DNA of 10,739 bases from JAICUY01 sp038250515 (GCA_038250515.1 JBBSCG010000066.1:1-10739); one strand, 5' to 3'; numbered from the stretch's first letter, positions 1-7,948 are shown. The notes: a model not told the origin generated them from the sequence alone. Made by a program: numbers and translations.

Positions 1-516
1 CCCCGCCACGCCGATCGCCACGTTCACAATCCCGTTGCGCCACGGCCGGCCGAACGAATCGCTGATGATCACCGGAACGCCGAGCCGGTCACGCAACGCA
101 GCTGCTGAGACGTCGGCATCCAGCGGCAGCAACGTCGCAACGTCGCCCTCGCCCACGTTGGAGAGGTCCACGCCCGCATTCGCGCACACCAGCCCGTGCC
201 GCGTCCGCGCAATGATCAGCCCGCCCTCGGCCATGCGCACGATCGCCGCCGACTCGCGGAGCACCAGCTCGACCTGTCGCGCGTCCTTCCCCCAGCGCGT
301 CGCCCAGTCCACCGCCAGCGCCGAGGGCTTGACCGATGCCAGCTCGACCACCCGTCCCTCGGCCTTGCTCACGACCTTCTGCGTCACGACCAGCACGTCG
401 TCCTTCCACAGACCGATGCCCGCGGCGCCGAGCGCCGCCGAGATCATTTCGGCCAGGTCGTCACCGGCCTTCACCTCGGGAATGCCTTCGAGGGCAATGA
501 GTGTCAGCTCGCTCAT
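1..516 (-). CDS. cofE: F420-0:gamma-glutamyl ligase CofE, C-terminus cut by the window edge
   Basis: CofE adds gamma-linked glutamate to F420-0 using GTP, the last step of coenzyme F420 assembly in the cytoplasm. The visible 172 residues are the N-terminal part of the family: the early VVTQKVVSKAEGR segment (residues 43-55), the RTRHGLVCANAGVD segment (about 104-117) and ISDSFGRPWRNG (151-162), followed by the IGVAG stretch where the window ends. The ATG at 516 overlaps the cofC stop as ATGA, so the two are translationally coupled. The frame is open to base 1. Because the C-terminus is outside the window, it cannot be seen whether this is a stand-alone CofE or an FbiB-like protein with an added nitroreductase-type domain that reduces dehydro-F420-0. 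The family call is very secure. Confidence 0.95.
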   Translation of the reverse strand, partial: MSELTLIALEGIPEVKAGDDLAEMISAALGAAGIGLWKDDVLVVTQKVVSKAEGRVVELASVKPSALAVDWATRWGKDARQVELVLRESAAIVRMAEGGLIIARTRHGLVCANAGVDLSNVGEGDVATLLPLDADVSAAALRDRLGVPVIISDSFGRPWRNGIVNVAIGVAG

Positions 517-1096
517 GCCGCGTCTCCCAGCTCGAGCCACCTTGCGAGGTCGGCGGGTGTGTCGAGGTCGAAGGCCAGTCCGGGCCGATCGACGACGACG
601 AATGGCAGGCTCCCGGCCGCCGCACGATGCCGGGCGAAGGAGCCGATCCCGACGCCGAACTCGATCACATCGGCAGGCTGGAGAACGAGGCCATTGGTGC
701 CCGCGCCCGTCTTGTCCGGCGCGATGGCCACTCCCCGGGGAGTGGGGGCTGCGGCGAGGAGCGCGGCAACGTCATCGGTCTGGAGGTTGGGGAGGTCGCC
801 GTGCAGAACCGCCAGCCGGGTGACGCCATCCGCCACGGCCTCGCTGCGTGCCTGGTCCAGCCCCGCGTTGAGGCCCATGCCGCGCTGGACGACCAGGCGC
901 GCTCCCGAAGCGTCGACCAGCGACGCCAGTGACGCCGACGGCGAGATGACGACGACCTCGCAGACCGCGACCGCGGTTGCCAGCACGTGACGCAGCAGGC
1001 GTTCGGCCAGGGCACCGCGCTCGTCGGACGCGAGCACCGGGGCGAGGCGCGTCTTGGCCACGGCCAGTCCCCGGTGCGGCACGATGATCCGGGTGG

Positions 1097-1100
<4 letters not shown>
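513..1100 (-). CDS. cofC: 2-phospho-L-lactate (or phosphoenolpyruvate) guanylyltransferase CofC
   Basis: CofC (FbiD in actinomycetes) activates 2-phospholactate or phosphoenolpyruvate with GTP to form the guanylylated donor used by CofD. The 195-residue protein has family landmarks: KTRL near the N-terminus (16-19), GLNAGLD (76-82), HGDLP (100-104), APDKTGAGTNGL (128-139), FGVGIGS (148-154) and DLDTPADL (178-185). Length is normal for the family. The start is a GTG at 1100 that overlaps the cofD stop (GTGA), and its own stop overlaps the cofE ATG. Both junctions are 4-base overlaps, which strongly implies one polycistronic mRNA. Which three-carbon phosphate it uses cannot be read from sequence by eye. 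Confidence 0.95.
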
Positions 1101-2045
<945 letters not shown>

Positions 2046-2050
<5 letters not shown>

Positions 2051-2086
2051 CAACTTGTGCCTCAAATTGCCCCCCTGGTTGGTGGA
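2046..2086 (-). promoter_or_regulatory. 9-bp inverted repeat enclosing the cofD ribosome-binding site and start
   Basis: TCCACCAAC (2046-2054 on the plus strand) and GTTGGTGGA (2078-2086) are perfect inverted copies separated by 23 bases. In a minus-strand transcript the 3' arm contains both candidate cofD start codons (TTG 2053, GTG 2050), and the loop carries the GAGG Shine-Dalgarno match at 2063-2060. If the RNA folds this way, cofD initiation would be hindered. The sequence symmetry is seen; the regulatory role is inference. Confidence 0.4.
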
Positions 2087-2184
2087 ACTTGCCGCCGCGT
2101 GACCCAAACCGCAGAGGCGGCGCCGATTCTGACCGCTCCTTGTTCGTTACCTCCACCGGGTGGCAAATGCGCGGCGGCCCAAGC

Positions 2185-2205
2185 AAAATCTGGCGCTACA
2201 GCGCC
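2185..2205 (-). terminator. Weak terminator-like hairpin at the end of the LLM gene
   Basis: On the minus strand GGCGC-TGTA-GCGCC (2205-2192) forms a 5-bp GC stem whose loop contains the TAG stop of the LLM oxidoreductase gene. It is followed by AGATTTTG (2191-2184). The stem is short and the T run is only four bases, so it would at best attenuate read-through into cofD. Confidence 0.25.
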
Positions 2206-3137
2206 TCCAGCCGAGGCTTCACCTCGGTGATCATGCGCTCCATCGTTTCGACGTCGTAGGGTGCTGGAAAGCCGACGTCGAAATGGCGGAATCCGATCTC
2301 GACGTAGGGACGCAACTGCTCGGCGACCTGCTCCGGCGTGCCGACGCGCTGGTTCGACCACAGCTTGGCCTTGCCGTTGCGGGCGAATGTCTCCTCGAAG
2401 ACGCGCTGCGCCTCGGCCGGGTCGTCACGAATGATGATCACGCCGGTGCCGGTGGTGCGCTCGATCTCCGACTCGTCTCGGCCGACCTCCTCGCAATGCC
2501 GTCGCAGCACCTCGTCCTTGTGCCGCACGTTCGCCGCCGAGCCGCCGATGTTGCAGGCATCCGCGTACTTCGCCACGGTGCGCAGCGTCTTGCGTTCGCC
2601 GCCACCGCCGATGATGATCGGCAACCGGCGCTGCACCGGCGGTGGGTCGTTGCGCACTCTCTTGGCGGCATAGAACTTCGAGCCCGACGGCTCCTCGCCA
2701 TGCAACATGCCGCGCATGATGCCGACCGCCTCGTCGAGCCAGTTCAGCCGCTCACCGGGCGAGTGACCGAAGGGAATGCCGTAGGCGGTGTGCTCCGTCT
2801 CGAACCACGCGCCGCCGATCCCCAGCCACGCGCGGCCGCCGCTGATGTGATCGAGCGTGGTGATCGTCTTGGCCACCAGCGCCGGGTTGCGGAACGTGTT
2901 TGCGCCGACCATCAGCCCTAGGCCGACCCGCGAGGTCGCCTCCGCCCAGGCCGCCAAGGTCAGGTAGCCCTCGAAGATCGGTCCATCGGGCGAGCCGACG
3001 ATCGGATAGAGATGGTCCCAGGTCCACAAGTCGTCGTAGCCGAGCTGGTCGGCCCGGATCCCTGCCTCGCGCAGGGAGGCCCAATCGGTGTACTGGTTCC
3101 AGCACAGAGCGCCGATCTTGATCGGGGGGTCAGGCAT
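2196..3137 (-). CDS. LLM-class F420-dependent oxidoreductase
   Basis: This is a 313-residue member of the bacterial luciferase-like superfamily, the subgroup commonly annotated as F420-dependent. It is expected to transfer hydride to or from F420 on an unknown substrate. It shows the TIM-barrel family pattern: KIGALCWNQY at strand 1 (7-16), WTWDHLYP (38-45), GLMVGANTFRNPALVAKT (74-91), the LDHISGGRAWLGIGGAW segment (95-111) with the usual SGGR...GIG..W, and LPIIIGGGGERKTLR (172-186). The ATG at 3137 has AGGAG 5 bases upstream (3147-3143). It follows the PPOX gene after 20 bases and points toward cofD-C-E, so it probably shares the F420 transcript. Substrate cannot be deduced. An FMN-using relative is possible, but the F420 neighbourhood favours F420. 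Confidence 0.9.
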   Translation of the reverse strand: MPDPPIKIGALCWNQYTDWASLREAGIRADQLGYDDLWTWDHLYPIVGSPDGPIFEGYLTLAAWAEATSRVGLGLMVGANTFRNPALVAKTITTLDHISGGRAWLGIGGAWFETEHTAYGIPFGHSPGERLNWLDEAVGIMRGMLHGEEPSGSKFYAAKRVRNDPPPVQRRLPIIIGGGGERKTLRTVAKYADACNIGGSAANVRHKDEVLRRHCEEVGRDESEIERTTGTGVIIIRDDPAEAQRVFEETFARNGKAKLWSNQRVGTPEQVAEQLRPYVEIGFRHFDVGFPAPYDVETMERMITEVKPRLEAL

Positions 3138-3157
3138 CGTCTCTCCTGCTTCGAGCT

Positions 3158-3571
3158 TTAGGTGTGGCGGATGACGCGCTCGACGCGCATCAGGATGGTG
3201 ACGCGATGCTGCCCGTTGAACTCCTCGGGGTCGCCGCCGTAGCGACGCGCCAGGTTCTTGATGTCCTCGAGCGAGCGATCACGGTCGTCCACCAGCTCCG
3301 CGCGGCCTTCGAGCGTGACGTAGTCATTGCCCTCTTCAAAGCACAGGCTGAGTCGATTGTCACGCCGCAGATGGCGCTCCTTCACGCGCCCCGCCTTGGT
3401 GTTCAGCAGCACGACGTCGTCACTGTCCGCATCGAAATCGAACCAGATGACCGACAAGCTGGGCATTCCGTTGCTGCCGATGGTGGCCATCACCGGGAAC
3501 CGCAGCTCCCCCATCAGCCATTCGCGCGTGTCGGGGGTGATCACCGTGCGGGTCACCAGGGCTTCGGTCAT
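3158..3571 (-). CDS. PPOX-fold (pyridoxamine 5'-phosphate oxidase-like) F420-binding protein
   Basis: A 137-residue split-barrel flavin/deazaflavin-binding protein of the small PPOX-class F420-dependent type. Visible landmarks are FPVMATIGSNGMPSLSVIWF (25-44), the TKAGRVKERHLRRDNRLSLCF segment (58-78, the basic cofactor-phosphate-binding stretch typical of the family), and DYVTLEGRAELVDD (83-96). Members act as F420H2-dependent reductases or biliverdin reductase-like enzymes; the substrate here is unknown. The ATG at 3571 has AGGAG at 3586-3582, 10 bases upstream. The in-frame TTG at 3574 has a 7-base spacing and is an equal candidate, adding one residue. It is the first gene of the likely PPOX-LLM-cofD-C-E run. 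No cysteine or metal motif points to another role. Confidence 0.88.
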   Translation of the reverse strand: MTEALVTRTVITPDTREWLMGELRFPVMATIGSNGMPSLSVIWFDFDADSDDVVLLNTKAGRVKERHLRRDNRLSLCFEEGNDYVTLEGRAELVDDRDRSLEDIKNLARRYGGDPEEFNGQHRVTILMRVERVIRHT

Positions 3572-3750
3572 CAAACATCAACTCCTGTCGATTTTTCTTT
3601 CGGGGTTCGGGTGCAGCATGGCATGACCGATGCCAGACCGCTCTGACCGCCATGGCACTCTGTTTCGCATACTACCGGTTTCGGTCTCGAGCCGACGAGG
3701 CGACGAAGCCCGGCGTCCCGGCGAACGGGCCGTCGCGGCGCGTACCGGTC

Positions 3751-3864
3751 CCTTCCGGAACCCGTTATCACGCGTCGCGGCGGGTAGTGATTCCTTCCGG
3801 AACCGTTATCACGACTGGCGCCCCGGCTGTGCCGGTTAACGGTTCTGTCCGGAACCGGTATCTG
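3751..3864 (+). repeat. Three direct copies of a TTCCGGAACC...TATC element
   Basis: Copy 1 (3751-3772) reads CCTTCCGGAACC then CGTTATCACG. Copy 2 (3793-3813) reads CCTTCCGGAACC then GTTATCACG, differing from copy 1 by one missing C. Copy 3 (3845-3864) reads CTGTCCGGAACC then GGTATCTG and is diverged. Starts are 42 and 52 bases apart, close to four and five helical turns. The core TTCCGGAA is itself palindromic. The spacers between copies are unrelated. Copies of the TATC half also occur inverted at 3886-3891 (GATACC) and 3908-3913 (GATAAC). The arrangement suggests an operator array or an extragenic repeat family; function unknown. Confidence 0.6.
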
Positions 3865-3892
3865 TCATGGGAACGCCCGAGCGCAGATACCG
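3856..3892. repeat. 9-bp inverted repeat upstream of cinA
   Basis: CGGTATCTG (3856-3864) and CAGATACCG (3884-3892) are perfect inverted copies with a 19-base gap. The left arm is the end of the third direct repeat. It could be a dyad operator upstream of the cinA promoter or a small hairpin. No T run follows on either strand, so it is not a good terminator. Confidence 0.4.
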
Positions 3893-3947
3893 CACCCCCA
3901 GGGGACCGATAACCTCCTCGAGTTCCCGCTCAGCCAACTTGTCGCTC

Positions 3948-3959
3948 TACACTCGACCG
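3948..3959 (+). promoter_or_regulatory. cinA -10 box and start-proximal promoter (leaderless)
   Basis: TACACT at 3948-3953 is followed by six bases (CGACCG) and then the cinA ATG at 3960. With usual initiation about seven bases after the -10 box, the mRNA would begin at the A of the ATG. No Shine-Dalgarno sequence and no recognisable -35 box are present. Three other genes in this window show the same spacing. Confidence 0.55.
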
Positions 3960-5060
3960 ATGCCGACCGCGCCACCTGCCGAGATCCTGAGCATCGGCAG
4001 CGAGATCCTGCTCGGCGAGATCACCGATACCAACGCCGCCTTCCTGGCCGCCGAGCTCGCGCGGCTGGGATTCTCCCTGGGGACGGTGCGCCAGGTTCCG
4101 GATGACCGCGGGGTGATCGCGGCGGCGTTCACCGAGGCGCGCGCCCGCTGTGCCCTTATCGTGGCGACCGGCGGCCTGGGCCCCACCCACGACGATCTCA
4201 CCCGCGAAGGCCTGGCCGATGCACTCGGCGAGGTTGCCTCGCTGGATCCGGGCCTCGAGGCCCAGCTCCATGCGCGGATGAGCAACATGCCGGCGATCAA
4301 CCTGCGCCAGGCGATGCTCGTCCGGTCGGCCGAGGCAATTGCCAATCCCATCGGCTCGGCCCCCGGTTGGTGGGTCGACCGCGATGACGTGCTCGTCGTG
4401 CTGATGCCGGGCGTCCCGTCCGAGATGCACCGAATGTGGGACGAGCAGGTCGTGCCACGCCTCGCGTCACGCTTTTCTGTCGCGCCGCTGCGCAGCCGTA
4501 CGCTGAAGACGTTCGGCATCGGTGAGTCGGCGGCCGCCGAGCGCCTTGGGTCGCTCTTGTCATCGTCGGACCCCGAGGCGGGGATCTACGCCCGGGATGA
4601 TGGCGTGCACGTCCGCTTTTCGACCCGCGGAGATCCGGCTGCACTGGAGACGCCGATGGCCCGCGCCCGCGAGCTGCTGGGCGACGATGTGTACGGCACG
4701 GACGACGAGACTCTCCCGCATGTCGCGCAGCTTGCCCTGGCGAGCCGCGGAGTCGGGACGCTGGCGACCCACGAGACGGGAACCGACGGCGCGCTGATGG
4801 CCATCCTGTCGGCCCTTCCGTTGACCGCTGACGCAGCCGCGTTCGTCGGTGGCGGGCTCTCCGCAGAGCCTCGCGTCGAGGCCGATGCGCTGCTGCGCGT
4901 CACGCTGTTGCCCGAGGACGGCCACGGCCGGAGCGTGGTCGAGGTGTCGCTGAGTGGAGTGGGGGGCTTCGAGGCGCATCGCATCCGCATTCACGGCAGC
5001 GGTCCGCAGCGCCTGCGTCGAGCCGCATTCGCCTCGCTCGACATCGTGCGTCGCGCCTAG
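3960..5060 (+). CDS. cinA: CinA-family protein with degenerate C-terminal domain
   Basis: A 366-residue CinA/competence-damage-inducible family protein. Residues about 7-170 form the MoCF-like (MoaB/Mog fold) domain, with SIGSEILLGEITDTNA (11-26), VATGGLGPTHDD (68-79), REG (82-84) and VLMPGVPSEM (147-156). In characterised homologues this domain is an ADP-ribose pyrophosphatase. Residues about 175-245 fit the linking KH-like domain. The remaining 120 residues align only loosely with the nicotinamide-nucleotide deamidase (PncC) domain. Its signature SCTGG serine motif is replaced by HETGTDG (271-277), and about 50-60 central residues usually present are missing, so deamidase activity is unlikely. 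The ATG at 3960 is preferred over an upstream in-frame ATG at 3867 because similarity begins at EILSIGSE and a -10 box lies 6 bases before it. It is transcribed alone; the next gene has its own promoter. Confidence 0.92.
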   Translation: MPTAPPAEILSIGSEILLGEITDTNAAFLAAELARLGFSLGTVRQVPDDRGVIAAAFTEARARCALIVATGGLGPTHDDLTREGLADALGEVASLDPGLEAQLHARMSNMPAINLRQAMLVRSAEAIANPIGSAPGWWVDRDDVLVVLMPGVPSEMHRMWDEQVVPRLASRFSVAPLRSRTLKTFGIGESAAAERLGSLLSSSDPEAGIYARDDGVHVRFSTRGDPAALETPMARARELLGDDVYGTDDETLPHVAQLALASRGVGTLATHETGTDGALMAILSALPLTADAAAFVGGGLSAEPRVEADALLRVTLLPEDGHGRSVVEVSLSGVGGFEAHRIRIHGSGPQRLRRAAFASLDIVRRA

Positions 5061-5136
5061 CAACGGCGGGAACGGACGCTACTACGAGTCAAGGGTCATA
5101 CCAGGAAGAGTGGCGCATATCGGTGCGCGGCCGCAC

Positions 5137-5162
5137 TGACCTAAAATGGGTCAATGCCCATT
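5137..5162 (+). promoter_or_regulatory. Leaderless promoter with nested dyads before the small lipoprotein gene
   Basis: TAAAAT (5142-5147) lies six bases before the ATG at 5154, predicting transcription from the start codon. The -10 box is bracketed by TGACC (5137-5141) and GGTCA (5149-5153). A second dyad AATGGG (5145-5150) / CCCATT (5157-5162) has the ATG at the end of its centre. A leaderless RNA would lack the left arms, so these would act as DNA sites for a repressor, not as RNA hairpins. A GTGCG/CGCAC palindrome (5123-5136) also lies between the -35 and -10 positions. Confidence 0.5.
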
Positions 5163-5591
5163 CGGATAGCGATCGTCGCATTCGCGCTACTGATCTCCGC
5201 CTGCTCGCGTCCCGGCGCGGCACCCACCGATACACCGCGTCCGACGAGTGCATCACCGACGCCCAGTCGTCAGCCTTCGGTATCTCCCAGCCTGCAGGCC
5301 GACGAGCCGAGGGCCGACGAGATGACCATCACCGGCATCTTCGACTCGGTCGCAGTCGAAGGCGGCTGCCCCTACCTCCAGACCGATGACAAGACGCGTT
5401 ACGAGGTGATCTACCCAGGGGGCTGGCAGCTCGACCGCGGCGCAACAACACTGCGCAACCCGGACGGCAAGGTCGTGGCGACTGGCGGCGAGACGATCAC
5501 CGTGCGCGGCCAACTGGCGATCGACGTGGCGTCGATCTGCCAGATCGGGCCGATCTTCGGAGCCACCGAGGTCGTCACCATCGCCCGATGA
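5154..5591 (+). CDS. Small secreted lipoprotein of unknown function
   Basis: A 145-residue predicted lipoprotein. Residues 1-16 are a short signal peptide with Arg4 and a hydrophobic IAIVAFALLIS run, and the lipobox ISAC puts the lipidated cysteine at 17. A Pro/Ser/Thr-rich linker (about 18-48) follows, then a compact domain of about 95 residues. That domain contains GGCPYLQTDD, TRYEVIYPGGW and a repeated G-x-x-x-VRG pattern, ending VASICQIGPIFGATEV. The two cysteines of the mature domain could form a disulfide. The beta-rich look suggests a small OB-like or barrel fold on the outer face of the membrane, but I do not recognise a named family. The ATG at 5154 has no Shine-Dalgarno sequence but is preceded by a -10 box at leaderless spacing. 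Its last 17 bases overlap, tail to tail, the end of the lipid kinase gene. Confidence 0.75.
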   Translation: MPIRIAIVAFALLISACSRPGAAPTDTPRPTSASPTPSRQPSVSPSLQADEPRADEMTITGIFDSVAVEGGCPYLQTDDKTRYEVIYPGGWQLDRGATTLRNPDGKVVATGGETITVRGQLAIDVASICQIGPIFGATEVVTIAR

Positions 5592-6444
5592 GGCGCACGG
5601 CCCGCGGCCGCACCTCGAAGCGCCACGCACCGGATTCGGGCAGCGCGTCGCCATCGGCCTGCACGGCGATCGGCACACCATCAAGGCTCTCGAGCCTGAC
5701 CGAGATGGCCCGATGCGCCTCCGCTCGCGGACGGCGATGCGCCACCCAGCGAACGGCCTCGAACGCCAGGCGTGGCGCGGGACCGGGGTAGACGCGCAGC
5801 GTCAACCGCCCGATATCCGGGCGCGCGCCGGGGTTGACGTGCAGTCCCCTGCCGTAGAAGGGCGTGGTGCCGACGACCAGCAGCTCCATCGGTCCCTGAT
5901 GGACGACCCGATCGTCCGCCGTCACCCGAATATTTCGCCGCCGGAACAGATCGGGAATCGACTCGATCACCGCGCGTGCCCAGCCGTTCATCCGGCGCGC
6001 ACCCTCGTCCGCGTAGCGCCGCGCGACCTGCGCGTCCCAGCCGGCGCCTGCGAACAGGGCGAGGTGGTCGCCGACCGCCATGAGGTCGACCTCGCGCGCA
6101 TGTCCGGCGGCGATGGCGTCGGCAAGCCTCTGCGGATCGCGGGGCAGCCTCAGCAGATGCGCGGTGGCGTTGCCGAAGCCCGCGGGGATGTAGCCGAGCG
6201 TGACCTCGCGACCTGCCACGACGTTGTAACCGACGCCCAGCGAGCCGTCGCCACCGACGATGATGATCGTGGCGTAGGCATCCAGGCGCTCACGCATCCA
6301 TGCCTCCAGCTCGGAGGCTTCGCGTGTGGCGGTGACGTGCAGGTCCGCTCCGAGCGCCTTCTGCGTAAGCTCGACGGCACGTCGTACGCGGCCGCTGTGG
6401 GCAGAGCCGGCGCCCTCATTGACGAAGATCGCGACGTCGCTCAT
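5575..6444 (-). CDS. Diacylglycerol kinase family lipid kinase (YegS/LCB5 type)
   Basis: A 289-residue protein of the diacylglycerol/sphingosine kinase catalytic family, predicted to phosphorylate a lipid with ATP at the cytoplasmic membrane face. It has the N-terminal FVNEGAGS strand-loop (7-14; most relatives have N-P here), the glycine-rich nucleotide motif IIIVGGDGSLG (about 61-71), and GYIPAGFGNATAHLL (about 84-98), which matches the usual P-x-G-x-G-N segment. A beta-rich C-terminal domain follows, including FAGAGWDAQV and the late VQADGDAL (the conserved D-G-E-like region). Length is usual. The ATG at 6444 lies 16 bases after the mmsA stop with no clear Shine-Dalgarno sequence, so it is probably co-transcribed with mmsA. 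Exact lipid substrate unknown. Confidence 0.9.
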   Translation of the reverse strand: MSDVAIFVNEGAGSAHSGRVRRAVELTQKALGADLHVTATREASELEAWMRERLDAYATIIIVGGDGSLGVGYNVVAGREVTLGYIPAGFGNATAHLLRLPRDPQRLADAIAAGHAREVDLMAVGDHLALFAGAGWDAQVARRYADEGARRMNGWARAVIESIPDLFRRRNIRVTADDRVVHQGPMELLVVGTTPFYGRGLHVNPGARPDIGRLTLRVYPGPAPRLAFEAVRWVAHRRPRAEAHRAISVRLESLDGVPIAVQADGDALPESGAWRFEVRPRAVRLIGRW

Positions 6445-6460
6445 CGCGGTCGGTCGGCGC

Positions 6461-7948
6461 TCAGAACCAGCGGCTGGTGATCATCTTCTTGGTGGTGTAG
6501 AACTCGACCCCGTCGCGTCCGGTGACATGCAGGTCGCCGAAGAAGCTGTTGCGTCGACCGCTGAACGGGAAGAAGGCCATGGGCGCTGCCACGCCGATAT
6601 TCACCCCCAACATCCCGGCCGACGAGCGGCGCTTGAACTCGCGCGCCGCCTTGCCGGACGAGGTGAAGATCGAGCCGGCGTTGCCGTACTCGTTGGTGGT
6701 GCGCATCAGCTCGAGCGCGTCGTCGACCGAATCGGCTTTCAGGACCGATACGACCGGACCGAACAGCTCGGTCGAGGCGAGCTCGGCGTCCGGCTGAATC
6801 TCGAGGATGGTCGGTCCCAGGAAGAAGCCCTTTGACGGGGTTCCCGAGCGGCCGTCGCGCAGCACCTGCGCGCCGTCCGATACGCCCCGCTCGACGTAGC
6901 CCAGGATGCGCTGCCGCGAGTCGTCGCGGATCACCGGGCCGAGCTGCACGCCGTCGTCCAGGCCGAAGCCCATGTGCAGCGTGTCGGCGTGGTCGATGAA
7001 GCGCGGCAGGAAGTCGTCCTTGGCTCCGCCCACCACGGTCAGGATCGAACCTGCCAGGCAGCGCTGTCCGGCGTTGCCGAAGGCGGATTCGGTGATGTTG
7101 CTGATCGAAGGCTCGAGGACCGCATCGGGCATGACGATGATGTGGTTCTTGGCGCCGCCCAGCGCCTGCACGCGCTTGCCGTGGCGTGCCGCCGTTTCGT
7201 ACACGATCCTGGCGACCTTGGCCGATCCGACGAAGCTGACCGCGTCGACTTCGTCATTGCTGCACAGCTCGGTGACCACTTCGGCGCCGCCGTGCACCAG
7301 GTTGACGACCCCGGCCGGCAGGCCGATCTCCTGCAGGATCTCGACGGTGCGCGTCGCGGACAGCGGCGTGCGTTCCGAGGGCTTGAGCACGAACGTATTG
7401 CCGGCCGCGATGGCGATCGGCAGCATCCAGAGCGGCACCATGAACGGGAAGTTGAACGGGGTGATCCCCGCCACCACGCCAACCGGGAACCGCACCATCT
7501 CGGAGTCGATCCCCTTCGAGATCTGGTCGAGGTTGTAGCCCTGCATCAGGCTCGGCATGCCGCAGGCGAAGTCGACGACCTCGATGCCGCGGCGCACCTC
7601 GCCGAAGGAATCGGAGTACACCTTGCCGTTCTCGGTGGTGCACAGTCGCGTCAGCTCATCGTGGTAGTCGTTGAGTGCCTCGCGGAACTTGAACATGTAG
7701 TTCGCGCGCTCGGGGACGGCCAGCTCGCTCCAGTCGGCGTAGGCGCGACGGGCGGCGTGCGTGGCGGCGTCGACATCGGCCGCGGTCGACATCGGCACGC
7801 GGGCGAGGATCTCCTCGGTGGCCGGATTCGGGACGTCGAGGTACTGATTGGTCTGGGCGGCGACCCACTGACCGCCGATGAAGTTCTTCAGGTCCCCCTT
7901 GTACGCCGATGCCGGGATCTCGCGCGCGGTGCCAATAGTTGCGGTCAT
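6461..7948 (-). CDS. mmsA: CoA-acylating methylmalonate-semialdehyde dehydrogenase
   Basis: A 495-residue aldehyde dehydrogenase of the MmsA/IolA type. It oxidises methylmalonate or malonate semialdehyde with NAD and CoA to propionyl- or acetyl-CoA, in valine, thymine, beta-alanine or inositol breakdown. Catalytic Cys297 sits in GNAGQRCLAGS (291-301), the oxyanion Asn166 in TPFNFP (163-168), and the cofactor segment is LKPSERTPLSA (188-198). The general-base Glu of ordinary aldehyde dehydrogenases is replaced in QALGGAKNH (261-269), as is characteristic of the CoA-dependent family. FIGGQWV (23-29) marks the N-terminus. The length matches the family. Its ATG at 7948 has no Shine-Dalgarno sequence but a TAGAAT box 6 bases upstream. 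The lipid kinase gene follows after 16 bases. No regulator of valine or inositol catabolism is adjacent. Confidence 0.96.
   Translation of the reverse strand: MTATIGTAREIPASAYKGDLKNFIGGQWVAAQTNQYLDVPNPATEEILARVPMSTAADVDAATHAARRAYADWSELAVPERANYMFKFREALNDYHDELTRLCTTENGKVYSDSFGEVRRGIEVVDFACGMPSLMQGYNLDQISKGIDSEMVRFPVGVVAGITPFNFPFMVPLWMLPIAIAAGNTFVLKPSERTPLSATRTVEILQEIGLPAGVVNLVHGGAEVVTELCSNDEVDAVSFVGSAKVARIVYETAARHGKRVQALGGAKNHIIVMPDAVLEPSISNITESAFGNAGQRCLAGSILTVVGGAKDDFLPRFIDHADTLHMGFGLDDGVQLGPVIRDDSRQRILGYVERGVSDGAQVLRDGRSGTPSKGFFLGPTILEIQPDAELASTELFGPVVSVLKADSVDDALELMRTTNEYGNAGSIFTSSGKAAREFKRRSSAGMLGVNIGVAAPMAFFPFSGRRNSFFGDLHVTGRDGVEFYTTKKMITSRWF

Larger units (their letters stand above)
3572..3959. 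other. Divergent intergenic region of about 390 bp, rich in repeated elements
   Basis: No convincing gene lies here: open frames at 3630-3839 and 3652-3912 lack ribosome sites and recognisable protein. The left part holds the leader of the PPOX gene, including an A-rich stretch before its AGGAG site. It also holds a possible minus-strand -10 box TAGTAT (3674-3669, no good -35) that would give a leader of about 90 bases. The right part (3751-3914) is filled by direct and inverted copies of a TCCGGAACC/GTTATC element, and the cinA -10 box closes it. Confidence 0.5.

Noticed and set aside
35..990. Long open frames on the plus strand (35-823, 196-990, 501-932) with possible starts
   Set aside because: They lie antisense to cofE and cofC, whose motifs are clear. 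Their translations are Arg/Ala/Pro/Ser-rich, as expected from shadow frames in GC-rich DNA.
2051..2107. TTG at 2107 as the cofD start
   Set aside because: It adds residues unlike the family N-terminus and has no ribosome site. GTG 2050 has GAGG at 9 bases. It is kept as an alternative only.
2087..2195. Riboswitch in the LLM-cofD gap
   Set aside because: No conserved core of a riboswitch class I know could be matched; only short stems are visible.
3751..3864. CRISPR array
   Set aside because: Only three copies, about 20 bases long, imperfect and with unequal spacers (about 20 and 31 bases); no cas genes nearby.
3630..3912. Small genes at 3630-3839 and 3652-3912
   Set aside because: No ribosome-binding site, Arg-rich composition, and they run through the repeat array.
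3867..3959. Upstream in-frame ATG at 3867 that would extend CinA by 31 residues
   Set aside because: The extension has no family similarity, overlaps the inverted repeats and would place the cinA -10 box inside the gene.
5119..5124. ATCGGT as a shared -35 element of the lipoprotein and mmsA promoters
   Set aside because: It is at the same 17-base spacing in both, but the word is common across this window and absent from the cinA and vapB promoters, so two matches may be chance.
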